Below are positions 51,848-60,089 of a stretch of DNA of 64,000 bases, piece by piece. The stretch's first letter is position 1, and each line of letters opens with the position of its first letter. Source of the DNA: Armatimonadota bacterium (GTDB lineage Bacteria; Armatimonadota; Fimbriimonadia; Fimbriimonadales; GBS-DC); contig JABWCR010000003.1 of NCBI GenBank assembly GCA_013359125.1, positions 62,001 to 126,000 of the forward strand. Direction: 5' to 3'. The notes under the pieces are model-generated. The model did no database searches. It was not told where the DNA came from and worked only from the letters and a program-made list of their open reading frames with translations. Both the position numbers and the translations under genes were made by a program.

Positions 51848-52495
51848 ATGAAACCGATCGACCTGCTGAAACCCTACCGCGACACGAACGAGTTCACGAT
51901 TGAGGAACTCGTCGCAGTCGCCAGTTCGTTGCTCGAAAAGTGGGCGCCGCGACAACCTCGGTACAAAGTGGTCGCCTACCCAGACGTGCGTACAGTGCGC
52001 TTCTATGGGGCCCAGCGCCTTATCGATCCGCCCACCAAACGAATGGGCAACCGCGTGCTGTACACCTACCATCACCTGCTTCAGATCATCGTGCTCAAGG
52101 TTCTGCAAGCGCAGTACATTCCTTTGCGCGCCGTGCGACGCATGATCGAAGGCAAATCCGTCAAAGAGCTCGAGTCGTTGCTGGACAGCGTGCTCAACTC
52201 GCGGCATGAGCCGATCGTAACCGGCATGGCCGAGGCCGCCGGACATGACATGAAAGGGTCCCACGTATCGTGGCTCAACTCTTCCCCCACGGGCGATCCC
52301 TATGCAGCGCCTGTAACGCTTGACCGCTTCCCCATCACCGAATGGATGGAAGTTACCGTCATCCGCGAGGCCGCGCGATCGCAAAACGCGACCGAGCTCA
52401 ACCGATTGGCCGAACTGGTGAAACTGGCCATGCAAAAGGCCTACGACCCGGCCAAAGAGAGACGGTCGCCCATAAAGCAGAAGAAAGCGGGCTAA
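51848..52495 (+). CDS. MerR-family transcriptional regulator
   Basis: A 215-residue DNA-binding protein. The N-terminal MerR helix-turn-helix and wing: FTIEELVAVASSLL, then VRTVRFYGAQRLIDPP (near 49-64), YTYHHLLQIIVLKVLQAQ and IPLRAVRRMI. The usual dimerisation helix follows near residues 100-125 (SVKELESLLDSVL). The C-terminal 85 residues carry no conserved Cys, so metal sensing is unlikely; effector unknown. It has a strong promoter with a MerR-type spacer and almost no leader. Confidence 0.88.
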   Translation: MKPIDLLKPYRDTNEFTIEELVAVASSLLEKWAPRQPRYKVVAYPDVRTVRFYGAQRLIDPPTKRMGNRVLYTYHHLLQIIVLKVLQAQYIPLRAVRRMIEGKSVKELESLLDSVLNSRHEPIVTGMAEAAGHDMKGSHVSWLNSSPTGDPYAAPVTLDRFPITEWMEVTVIREAARSQNATELNRLAELVKLAMQKAYDPAKERRSPIKQKKAG

Positions 52496-52552
52496 ACCCG
52501 ACAATCAGAAAGACGTTTTTCGTGCGGCGGTCCGGCAGTGTCGGGCCGCCGC

Positions 52553-52792
52553 TTATTCATCCGCTCCTAATATTTGCGTGTAAGACACATGCAGAGGATG
52601 AACGTCCACCAGCCCGCGAGCGCCCAGTTCCGTCGAACCGCTGCGCCGCACAAAGCAGATCCCGGGCAGCCGCACCAGCTTGTCGCTCGATTTTAGATTG
52701 CCCAGCACCTCGTCCGCCTGCTCGCGCGAGTTGACCGGGCAGTCCACTTCAAGCCCGTTCTGCAACCCGACCAATAAGGTAACCCTTGCCAT
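52553..52792 (-). CDS. Small conserved-looking protein of unknown function
   Basis: A 79-residue protein without transmembrane segments: a beta-alpha start (RVTLLVGLQNGLEVDCPVNSREQADEVLGNL) and a C-terminal beta segment. ATG 52792 is chosen because GGAGG lies about 10 bases upstream; the longer frame from 52837 runs through the Shine-Dalgarno site. No family is recognised. It converges with the MerR gene. Confidence 0.55.
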   Translation of the reverse strand: MARVTLLVGLQNGLEVDCPVNSREQADEVLGNLKSSDKLVRLPGICFVRRSGSTELGARGLVDVHPLHVSYTQILGADE

Positions 52793-53389
52793 AATATGCG
52801 CCTCCGTGGGTCTTCTGTTCTTCGCCCTTGCTTCCAATCCTGCCCCGGACCGCCAGGCTTCCGCCTGGCCCTTTGCTTCTCGAACGCCCCCAATGTACCG
52901 CCGGCGTCCTCGCCGGCCATCTGGAACGCCTTTCCGCTCATCTATCAGGTCGCTGCCTGACGGTTTAGGGCTCGATTCGTGCTCGAAATTGTGCTACACG
53001 ATGAAAATTTCCCGTTCGTTTCAAGTCGGACGGGAGGGCGAGCGTCCCCGCGAGCCGAGGGTCTTAACTCTCCGCACCGAACGGCGGGTGCGGAGGGATC
53101 CCGACAGAACGAAAGACGCCCCTCCCCTATATCCCCTCCCCAAACGCTCCGCGTTTGGGGAGGGGACTGAAGACGGACGAGGCCCAGAGACCGCGAGCCG
53201 AGGGTCTTAACTCTCCGCACCGAACGGCGGGTGCAGAGGGATCCCGATAGAACGAAAGGCGCCCCTCCCCTATATCCCCTCCCCAAACGCGGAGCGTTTG
53301 GGGAGGGGACTGAAGACGGACGAGGCCCGAGACCGCGAGCCGAGGGACGGGGCCAGGCAGGAGCCTGGCGTTCCAGGGGCGTTCCTTGC
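52793..53389. repeat. Repeat-rich intergenic region
   Basis: No gene is supported. Contents in order: a GCCAGGCTTCCGCCTGGC palindrome (52847-52870); an inverted copy of the TAGCACAATTTCGAGCAC motif (52974-52998); a fragment of the hairpin-element arm (GGGAGGGCGAGCGTCCCC, 53031-53050); two tandem units of about 143 bases; and a further GGCAGGAGCC palindrome (53351-53374). Confidence 0.65.
53050..53334. repeat. Tandem direct repeat, two units of 142-143 bases
   Basis: Units 53050-53192 and 53193-53334 are about 95% identical and share the start GCGAGCCGAGGGTCTTAACT. Each holds a CTCCCCAAACGC / GCGTTTGGGGAG hairpin. The 3-base loop is TCC in the first unit and GGA in the second, i.e. inverted. 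A partial third start follows at 53335. Confidence 0.8.
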
Positions 53390-54934
53390 CTATTCGCAGC
53401 CTTGGCCGAAATGGTCGAGCAAGAGCAACACGTCGGCCATGTCGACAAAGCCGTCGCCGTTGGAGTCGTATCGGTCGTCGAACGTGCCAAAGGCTTCTAG
53501 CTGCAGCGCCAGGTCCTGGTCGTCCACGCATCCGTCCAAATTCACATCGCCCCGGATCGGCTGTCGATACTTGACCAGCAGAAAATCGGCTAGGTTGTTA
53601 GTAACCGAAGCGGATCCGCAGGCGTAGACGTTGCCCTGACGATCGATTGCGACGTCATAAAAACGGTCGGCGCCGCCATGGACGCTGCCGTGATGGAACG
53701 ATTCGCGCCACAACACCTGGCCGTCTGAGTTTCTAACTTTAACTAGTTGACCGTCTTGCGGGGTGTAGCCAACCGGCGCATGGAAGTCTATGCCGGCAAC
53801 GTAAATGTCGCCTCTGTGGTCCTTCGTCATGTTTAGGTAGTCGCTGTTCGGCAGATAGCTCACCCAAATGGTCTGTCCTGACCGTTTGTCCAACTTGATT
53901 AAGACGGACACCCAATGGCCTGGGCTCTCCTCAAGGTCTCTCAACACCAACAGATTCTCGTCGTGATCGAGCATGATGCTAGCTATTCCCCCGTCAGACC
54001 CGCTTTCTCGAAATCTGATGCCGCGGTACCAGGCCAGATCGCCGTTCGGCGACCACTTCCACACCATTGGCGAGTAGTAGACTCGTCCGTTTTCTTCGTA
54101 ACACCCACCGCCAGATGTGTAGGCAAAACCTTGGCTATCTGTTGCCAATCGGGTCTGAAAACCATCCTTGCATCCGCTATCGTAGAGGTAGAGGCGGCGG
54201 ATTTCGCCGGTCTGACCGTCGTGCCAAATAGCAAGGCCGTCTTCAACGGCGACGCCCAACGAATGTTGGTTGGCCGTAAAGACCTCGCCGTTAGGCAGTT
54301 CGCCGATGGCGCGGCCATGCGTGGCCGAATTGTAGTACGGCGCATAGTGCGACAACCACTTGACTCTACCGTCGCGCTCATCGAGGCGCAGGGCCGTCAG
54401 GTCTACCCAGTCGCGATTCTGATGTGAAAACCCTACCATAAGAGCGTCGTCGTTCTGAGCAACAGCTGAATACAAAGCCAGCGCATCTCCGTTTATGCCG
54501 CGCGGGCTGATATAGTGCGTGTTCCACAATGGCGTCCCACTCGATGGATCGAGCTTTTCGGTTATCATTCCGCCGCCGTTCTCTTCGCGTATGTATCCCA
54601 TTGAGCCGGTTACCAGCACATTGCCATGGTGGTCGGCAACTAGATTGGCAAATGTCCCCTTCCAACCTGAGTTTCGGACAACAAACCGCGACCAGGACAT
54701 TTGACCATTGGGCACGAAGCCTAAAACGGTCGTTTGAGTGCCGTAGCCTGGCTGTGCGGCCGTTCTTTCTCCAGCGATTATGGGGCGATCGTGCGATCCG
54801 AGAACCACTCGATAGGCGTGGTCGTGCTGATTGAATCCGCCGTCGACCGTTCTGAACCACTCTCTTATGACAAGCGGTTGCGCCAAAAGCGCCGACGCGA
54901 GGGAACCAACAATGAAAAGCATTAAGAGCCGCAT
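53390..54934 (-). CDS. Secreted beta-propeller protein with dockerin-like C-terminus
   Basis: A 514-residue exported protein. ATG 54934 has AAAGGAG upstream and begins a signal peptide (MRLLMLFIVGSLASALLAQP). The body has propeller-like repeats of 50-70 residues (for example FTANQHSLGVAVEDGLAIW, LIKLDKRSGQTIWVSYLP, VRNSDGQVLWRESF), and DRQGNVYACGSA-type SBBP units. The last 55 residues hold GDVNLDGCVDDQDL and SNGDGFVDMADV loops and end FGQGCE. The same Cys pairing as in the other family members is present. Function unknown. Confidence 0.77.
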   Translation of the reverse strand: MRLLMLFIVGSLASALLAQPLVIREWFRTVDGGFNQHDHAYRVVLGSHDRPIIAGERTAAQPGYGTQTTVLGFVPNGQMSWSRFVVRNSGWKGTFANLVADHHGNVLVTGSMGYIREENGGGMITEKLDPSSGTPLWNTHYISPRGINGDALALYSAVAQNDDALMVGFSHQNRDWVDLTALRLDERDGRVKWLSHYAPYYNSATHGRAIGELPNGEVFTANQHSLGVAVEDGLAIWHDGQTGEIRRLYLYDSGCKDGFQTRLATDSQGFAYTSGGGCYEENGRVYYSPMVWKWSPNGDLAWYRGIRFRESGSDGGIASIMLDHDENLLVLRDLEESPGHWVSVLIKLDKRSGQTIWVSYLPNSDYLNMTKDHRGDIYVAGIDFHAPVGYTPQDGQLVKVRNSDGQVLWRESFHHGSVHGGADRFYDVAIDRQGNVYACGSASVTNNLADFLLVKYRQPIRGDVNLDGCVDDQDLALQLEAFGTFDDRYDSNGDGFVDMADVLLLLDHFGQGCE

Positions 54935-54972
54935 AGCAAGAATCTCCTTTGTACTATTCCACGGAATGGACC

Positions 54973-54997
54973 GCGGAGGCGCGATACGCGCCTCCGC
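54973..54997. other. 11-bp hairpin between two propeller-protein genes
   Basis: Arms 54973-54983 and 54987-54997 (GCGGAGGCGCG / CGCGCCTCCGC) around a 3-base loop, in the 72-base gap between the 55007-56776 gene and the next on the minus strand. No T-run on the transcribed side, so it is more likely a message-stabilising hairpin than a terminator. Confidence 0.5.
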
Positions 54998-55006
54998 AAT
55001 CTTTAG

Positions 55007-56776
55007 TTAAGAACAGCAGCCCTTGCCAAAGTTCGTGAGAACAATGGCCAGATCGGTGTCGTCGACAATGCCGTCGCCGTTCACATCGCCGGCAAGCCCC
55101 GATCCTTGCTGGCCCCATTCCTCCAGCACGATCGCCTGGTCGGTGTCGTCCACGCAATCGTCTTCATTAGCGTCTCCAAACAGCGGGGCTGTGAAGAACG
55201 ATACCGTGCCTATCTGGGGACCGTACTCGTCGGCGTCGTTGCCGCAGGCATCGGTCGAACTGGTTTCGCCCATGTCGATGCTACCGGTCAGGTAAGCCCG
55301 TTGCAGGTTGTCCACCGCGATCGCGTTGCCATAGTCGTTGCCCTCAGCTGGACCATCGTATATCTGGATGTTTGATGCTCCACCTACCAAACTACCGTTC
55401 GGCTTGAGCTTAAAGCTGACCATGTCGCGCACCGAGCCGTCGGAGCTGACGACCGATAGGCCGCCCACATAGACGTTCTTCTCGCTGTCCACAACGATCG
55501 AGCGAGCCTCTTCGAGGCGATCGGCGCTTCCGGAACGATCCCATTTGTGCGGCCAGCCCGAGACGACATCGCCTCCGGCTGTGTAGCGAACGGTCGTGAT
55601 ATCGCCCGGATCGCCGCTGGTCTCCACGGCCCGGCCGGTTGCCACAATGTTGCCGCCCGAATCGAGCGCCATGGCCAGAATCTCGTCGTCGCCGTCTTGA
55701 TCGCCGTTATAGTATCGAACGCCCTGCGGCTGACCGCCGCCCGACGGCCAAGTGGAAGACAATTGAAGGCTCGAATTGAGCTTAATCGCGACATAGTCTT
55801 CCTTCCGCGTCGAGTTGTAGTAGCTCTTGCCGGCCAGATAGACTTCGTTCGCGCCTGTAACGGCAATGGCGTTAGCAACGTCGATGCCCGATCCGTTGCC
55901 GTCGAAGACATAGTAAGCGATATCGTCCGGACCGTCTAGTTTGATCTTCATCAGCCCGATGTCTTGGGCTGTGCCGCCTGGTCGATGGACGCCGCCGACG
56001 TAAAGATGGGTGTCGCTGAGGGCGACGCAATTAGCCCAGTCGTCCAGCGTGGGCGTTGTGCCAAAGGTCGCGTGCCTGGCCCAGCCAAGGGTGCCGTTGG
56101 CGTTGACCTTGATGGCTGTCATGTCTTTGTGCGACGTCTCGCCGGTCGTGGTGTAACCGACCACGTAGCAAACGCCGCTTGAAGTAACGATCATTGCAGC
56201 CGCATGATCGTCCTTGCCGTCTCGGTCGTACCGATAGGACCAGATTAGGTCGCCATCGGCATCGTACTTCAGCACGACCATGTCGTTAGCGGTCGATTGG
56301 CCGCCATAAGACGTTCCGGCAACATAGATGTTGCCTTCGCCGTCAAGACCGATGGCGTTGCCGACATCGTCGCCATTGCCGGGGCCGTCGTACGTTACGA
56401 CGCCGTCCCAAAGATTGCACATCGCGCATCCGTTCAACTTGACTAGTCCAATGTCGTCTCGCGTCTGGTTAAGGTTGTAAACTCGACCGGTTACATAGAC
56501 GAAGCCTACATTGTTGCCGCCGACCGAACCCGAAGGATCGATGACGATGGCTCGGCCTTCCTTGTGCTTGGCGAGCGCCAAGGTCGTGCCTTGATGAGAG
56601 TAAGCGCGAAACGCATAGTCCTGATTGGGCTGAGCGTTCGCAACAGAGCAGGTCAGGAAAACGGCGACAAGTCCGAGCAGAGGCAAGAGGCTAACCCCCC
56701 CCCCGCGAAACACAAGAGACGACGCATAGAGCGTTGAAGCATAGTGCACCTTCGTATTTTGTTCGGTGAGCCGCAA
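55007..56776 (-). CDS. Secreted SBBP-type beta-propeller protein with dockerin-like C-terminus; start in doubt
   Basis: Exported protein of up to 589 residues. Multiple SBBP-type repeats (DGEGNIYVAGTSYGGQSTAND, VTGANEVYLAGKSYYN, DSGGNIVATGRAVE, DNLQRAYLTGSID) suggest a seven-bladed propeller. The end has GDANEDDCVDDTDQ and GDVNGDGIVDDTDL loops and FGKGCCS. The signal peptide core (SLLPLLGLVAVFLTCSVANA) lies just after a run of ten G (56695-56704 on the plus strand as C). The frame opens only with TTG 56776; the better start, ATG 56742 with AAGGTG upstream, or ATG 56727, is out of frame by one base and would be in frame with eleven G. Confidence 0.75.
   Translation of the reverse strand: MRLTEQNTKVHYASTLYASSLVFRGGGVSLLPLLGLVAVFLTCSVANAQPNQDYAFRAYSHQGTTLALAKHKEGRAIVIDPSGSVGGNNVGFVYVTGRVYNLNQTRDDIGLVKLNGCAMCNLWDGVVTYDGPGNGDDVGNAIGLDGEGNIYVAGTSYGGQSTANDMVVLKYDADGDLIWSYRYDRDGKDDHAAAMIVTSSGVCYVVGYTTTGETSHKDMTAIKVNANGTLGWARHATFGTTPTLDDWANCVALSDTHLYVGGVHRPGGTAQDIGLMKIKLDGPDDIAYYVFDGNGSGIDVANAIAVTGANEVYLAGKSYYNSTRKEDYVAIKLNSSLQLSSTWPSGGGQPQGVRYYNGDQDGDDEILAMALDSGGNIVATGRAVETSGDPGDITTVRYTAGGDVVSGWPHKWDRSGSADRLEEARSIVVDSEKNVYVGGLSVVSSDGSVRDMVSFKLKPNGSLVGGASNIQIYDGPAEGNDYGNAIAVDNLQRAYLTGSIDMGETSSTDACGNDADEYGPQIGTVSFFTAPLFGDANEDDCVDDTDQAIVLEEWGQQGSGLAGDVNGDGIVDDTDLAIVLTNFGKGCCS
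56695..56704. repeat. Homopolymer run of ten C/G at the start of a secreted-protein gene
   Basis: A C10 run (G10 on the coding strand) between the likely start codon and the signal-peptide core of the 55007-56776 gene. Runs of this length change length easily during replication, and with eleven G the ATG at 56742 would be in frame. Confidence 0.8.
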
Positions 56777-56954
56777 TGATGCCGGCTTGATTCATAAGAC
56801 GCCGTTGCAAGCGCGAAGGTTCCCGACGCTCGTCGCTTGCCTGTACCGAGTCCGATTCGTGCTCGAAATTGTGCTACACGATGAAAATTTCCCGTTCGCG
56901 ACAATTCTATGTTCTGCCGAAAGCGCTTGCGCTCTTTTTACAGGTTGCCAAGGC
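56777..56954. repeat. Intergenic region with a copy of the TAGCACAA motif
   Basis: No gene. An inverted copy of the dispersed motif (TAGCACAATTTCGAGCAC when reversed) is at 56854-56878, and the 20 bases that follow are shared with the copy at 52974. A weak hairpin AGCGC/GCGCT with a short T-run (56919-56940) could end the upstream minus-strand operon. Confidence 0.5.
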
Positions 56955-57905
56955 TTACCGCTCTGCATATTGCTTCGCTGCTTGGATGGCCAGGTCGAAG
57001 GGCGTTGGGTCTTGGTCGTGTTCGCTCAAGAATCGGCGGGCGCCCAAGAGGCGGTCTTTCTCGCCCAATTTTCGCAAGGGGTCTGCGGCCGCGCGCTCGA
57101 TCGGGTCTCGAAGCAAGGGATCGGCAAAGCGCGATAGCAGATCTTCGGCGTGGCTGCGCATCTCGATCGAATCGAACGAATAGGCGGCCAACAGTGCATC
57201 CTGAAGCGACTGCGACGCCTGGCGAGCCAAGGAGCCGATAACAGGGTCGGCCATCGCCTGATGAATGTAGATCAGCCCTCTTTCGGCGCCCAGATAGGCC
57301 AAGATCGCATGGACGCCGTTGTGAAGATAGAGCTTACGGCGAGCAAAGCCTTCGAACGGCGAGGCCAGCGTCAGGCCGGGCACACTGGGCAGCTCGCCGA
57401 CGATCGCATCGGCATCGACCGGCAGGTAGGGGTATCGCTCTGCGCGGGGCACGGGCGGATCGCCGGGAAGTTCCTCGAAAACCATGCGGCTGACCACGCA
57501 CCGGCAATAGCCGACCGACGCATCGGACAGGCCGACAGCCTCGCGCAAGATTCGGTCGGCATGGAGGTCGTTCTCACAGATCAAGATATTGAGAGGTCGT
57601 CCGTTCCGAGCTTGAATGCCAGGCGCAATCAGGCGTCCGGCCTCGGCTAAGTTGCGAACTCCGACGGAGGTGAAGAGCAGGCCGGCAGTCTCGATCAAAC
57701 CTTGTGGCGAGCCGGATGCCCGAACCCCTTTGATCGTCTTTCGTTCTCCATCGACGAACTCGATCTCGTACTCGCCTCGGCGATTGAGCGCCTCGACGAC
57801 CTCTTTTCTGGGTTCAACGAAGGCGATCTCCCAACCGCCTTGGTATAACAACTCGCCCAAGAATCCTCGTCCGATCTTGCCTGCGCCGAGGACGACAGCG
57901 AGCAA
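56955..57905 (-). CDS. Mannitol dehydrogenase-family enzyme (mannitol-1-phosphate 5-dehydrogenase-like)
   Basis: NAD-dependent polyol dehydrogenase of 316 residues. The N-terminal Rossmann motif GAGKIGRGFLGELL (7-20) with EPRKE marks the family; NILICENDLHAD and the catalytic KxxxxH-like segment FARRKLYLHNGVHAILAYLG (near 190-210), with Lys and Asn/His as catalytic residues, follow. Shorter than MtlD (about 380), missing part of the C-terminal helices. The substrate could be mannitol 1-phosphate or a related sugar acid. Last gene of the operon dockerin-transporter-dipeptidase-dehydrogenase. Confidence 0.8.
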   Translation of the reverse strand: MLAVVLGAGKIGRGFLGELLYQGGWEIAFVEPRKEVVEALNRRGEYEIEFVDGERKTIKGVRASGSPQGLIETAGLLFTSVGVRNLAEAGRLIAPGIQARNGRPLNILICENDLHADRILREAVGLSDASVGYCRCVVSRMVFEELPGDPPVPRAERYPYLPVDADAIVGELPSVPGLTLASPFEGFARRKLYLHNGVHAILAYLGAERGLIYIHQAMADPVIGSLARQASQSLQDALLAAYSFDSIEMRSHAEDLLSRFADPLLRDPIERAAADPLRKLGEKDRLLGARRFLSEHDQDPTPFDLAIQAAKQYAER

Positions 57906-57909
57906 CGGC

Positions 57910-58623
57910 CTACTCCTCCAATCGCTCTAGCGGCAGATCGTTGTCGTCTTCGGCGACGGCGACAAAGCCCTCGGGCCAGACCGGCCCATAGATCGCATGG
58001 GGCTTGGCATTGCGATAAGCCCAGCCTTGATCGCCGTACGACCAGTGCCAATACTCGCTCGGGTAGTTGGTGAGCCCGGCCGCCAGCAAAGCGTCGGACA
58101 GGATCGCCCGATTGCGGCGCGCGCGATCGGACAGGCCCTCGGCATCCATAGGAAAGGCGCGTCGGTCGAACATCTCGTAAGGCGATTGCATGTCGAGCGA
58201 TTCGCCCTTCTCATCGACTAAGAAGAGATCGACCGCGCCGCCTGTCGAGTGGGGGGGTGGCACCTTGGGATGCAAGGGAGCGGCCAGTCGGTTAGCATGT
58301 CGCTTGATGCGCTGTTCCGACCAATCGGGATGCAACTCCTGCAGCCAAAGGATGACCGAGTTGTGCATCCGTCGCTGAATGTAGGACGGGCGCCAGCCTT
58401 CGGCAATAGCCAACCGTACGCCGTTCGGCATTCGACGGCAGGCCTCGTTCAACATGTCGGCCACAGCCTTGCGCACATAAGATGCGCGCGTGTATTTGAA
58501 TCGCGGCTTGTCCCAAACCAGATCGGGGCAATGCTCGAGGTAGTTCACCATTGGCTCTCCGCATTCGACAACAGGGATGCGCCGAAGATCGGTTACCGGT
58601 TCTGCCGGTGAGATAGGCTTCAT
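57910..58623 (-). CDS. D-alanyl-D-alanine dipeptidase (M15, VanX/DdpX-like)
   Basis: Zinc dipeptidase of 237 residues. SxHxxGxAxD-type motif HSTGGAVD gives His125 and Asp132; ExWH motif at Glu190-His193 (EYWHW) supplies base and third ligand; Arg78 in GWRPS matches the transition-state Arg of VanX. Lacks a signal peptide, so it probably acts in the cytoplasm on D-Ala-D-Ala. Its ATG overlaps the transporter stop (ATGA). Its place beside a transporter may mean recycling of wall peptides rather than antibiotic resistance; no van genes are nearby. Confidence 0.88.
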   Translation of the reverse strand: MKPISPAEPVTDLRRIPVVECGEPMVNYLEHCPDLVWDKPRFKYTRASYVRKAVADMLNEACRRMPNGVRLAIAEGWRPSYIQRRMHNSVILWLQELHPDWSEQRIKRHANRLAAPLHPKVPPPHSTGGAVDLFLVDEKGESLDMQSPYEMFDRRAFPMDAEGLSDRARRNRAILSDALLAAGLTNYPSEYWHWSYGDQGWAYRNAKPHAIYGPVWPEGFVAVAEDDNDLPLERLEE

Positions 58624-60089
58624 CGAGCGGCCGCCTGCAGCCGCAACCCGCGAGGAATAAAAAGCCTGTCCGCAGCGTCGAACAGCGTCTGCACGATCAG
58701 CGCCAGCGCGGCCGCCGGTATCGCGCCGGTCAGGATCATCTCAGGGTTGTTCAGCGTCAGGCCGATAAGGATAGGCTGGCCAAATCCGCCCGCGCCGACC
58801 AAAGCGGCGAGAGTAGCCGTTCCGACGTTGATCACCGCGCTCGTCTTGACTCCGGCCAAAATAGACCGCGAAGCCATCGGCAGATAGATCAGGCGCAATC
58901 TTTCAAACGGCTTCAAACCCAGCGCTTCGGCGCTCTCGCGAAGGGGCAAGGGGATGCTTTGCAATCCCGCCGCCGTGCTGCGAACGATGGGCAGCAGGCT
59001 ATACAGGAAGAGCGCGGCGATGGCTGTGCGCTCGTTGATGCCCAGCCAGGGCGCCAGCAAAGCCAGCAGCGCCAGCGAAGGTATGGTCTGCACGACGCCC
59101 GTCATCGCAAAGATCGCCGAGCCGAATGCGCCGGGCTTGGCCGCCCAAACGCCTAAGGGCAGCCCCACGACGATCGCCAACAGCATGGAGAGCAGCGTCA
59201 ATCGCAGATGCTCGATGCCTCTGGCCGGCACATCGCCCCAATGGCTAGTTCTTACCTTGGTCTTCTGGCCGAAATAGATCGCCGCCGCCTTGGCCGGGTC
59301 GCCTAATCGCTTGGCCTCTAAGTTCATATTGATCATCTGCGCATCGTTGATCGTGCCTTCCAGCGATTTGAGCGCCTTGATCAACGGCTCGGGCGAATCC
59401 AGACGATAGAGAAAGACGCCCAAGTAGAGCGGAAAGTAGTTGAGATCGTCTTCCAACACCACAAGCCCCATCTCCTGGATTTCGGCGTCGGTGGTATAGA
59501 CCTCTTTCAAGTCGATCTGGCCGTCCTTCAAAGCCTGGTAGGCGATGGCGTGCTCCAGACCCTGTACGCTGTCGAATTTCAGGCCGTATCGTTCGGATAA
59601 ACGGCGCCAACCGTCTTGACGCTCCAGCCACTCCAGCGTAAAACCGGCCTTTAGTTGCGGATGCGCCTTCAGGTCGCTGATCCGCTTCAGGCTGTAGCGC
59701 TCGGCAGTCTCCTTTCGCACGGCCAGGCCGTATCCGTCGTTGAATCCAAGGCTTTCGGTAACGCCGATGCCGATTTTCTGCAACTCGGCACGCATCTGGG
59801 CTAGGCTCATCTCGGCTTTAGACTTCAGGATTTCCTCTTTGATGGTGCCGGTGTAGTCTGGGTAGGCCGCGATCTCGCCTTGGCGCAAGGCTTGCCATAG
59901 GAGGATTGTGCCGCCGATGCCCTGGCGATGGTCGACTTCTAGCCCTTGTTGCTTTGCGGACGCTTTGGCGATCTCGGCGAGCACGTACGATTCGACGAAC
60001 TTTTTAGAGCCGACGACCGGGTTCTGCGCGTATCCGAACGAAAGGGATAGAAGGCAGAGCAATGGGATGCGACTAACAGCCCAAGCCAT
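58620..60089 (-). CDS. Osmoprotectant/quaternary-amine-type ABC transporter, fused binding protein and permease
   Basis: A 489-residue fusion. After a signal peptide (1-21) residues 24-285 are a type II periplasmic binding protein of the OpuC/ProX class (VVGSKKFVESYVLAEI, PDYTGTIKEE, YTTDAEIQEMGLVVLEDD). Residues 300-480 are the permease, with six helices and the EAA motif EALGLKPFERLRLIYLPMA. In known fusions (OpuFB-like) the permease precedes the binding domain; here it is the reverse. The ATPase is not in the window. Substrate binding residues were not checked. Its start overlaps the preceding dockerin-like gene by 17 bases. Confidence 0.82.
   Translation of the reverse strand: MAWAVSRIPLLCLLSLSFGYAQNPVVGSKKFVESYVLAEIAKASAKQQGLEVDHRQGIGGTILLWQALRQGEIAAYPDYTGTIKEEILKSKAEMSLAQMRAELQKIGIGVTESLGFNDGYGLAVRKETAERYSLKRISDLKAHPQLKAGFTLEWLERQDGWRRLSERYGLKFDSVQGLEHAIAYQALKDGQIDLKEVYTTDAEIQEMGLVVLEDDLNYFPLYLGVFLYRLDSPEPLIKALKSLEGTINDAQMINMNLEAKRLGDPAKAAAIYFGQKTKVRTSHWGDVPARGIEHLRLTLLSMLLAIVVGLPLGVWAAKPGAFGSAIFAMTGVVQTIPSLALLALLAPWLGINERTAIAALFLYSLLPIVRSTAAGLQSIPLPLRESAEALGLKPFERLRLIYLPMASRSILAGVKTSAVINVGTATLAALVGAGGFGQPILIGLTLNNPEMILTGAIPAAALALIVQTLFDAADRLFIPRGLRLQAAAR

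Noticed and set aside
53050-53345. Tandem repeats as a CRISPR array
   Set aside because: Only two units of about 143 bases with no spacer pattern of 30-40 bases and no cas genes nearby.
55007-56776. Marking the poly-G gene as a pseudogene
   Set aside because: The rest of the 550-residue frame is intact with conserved repeats and C-terminus, so phase variation or a sequencing error is more likely than decay.
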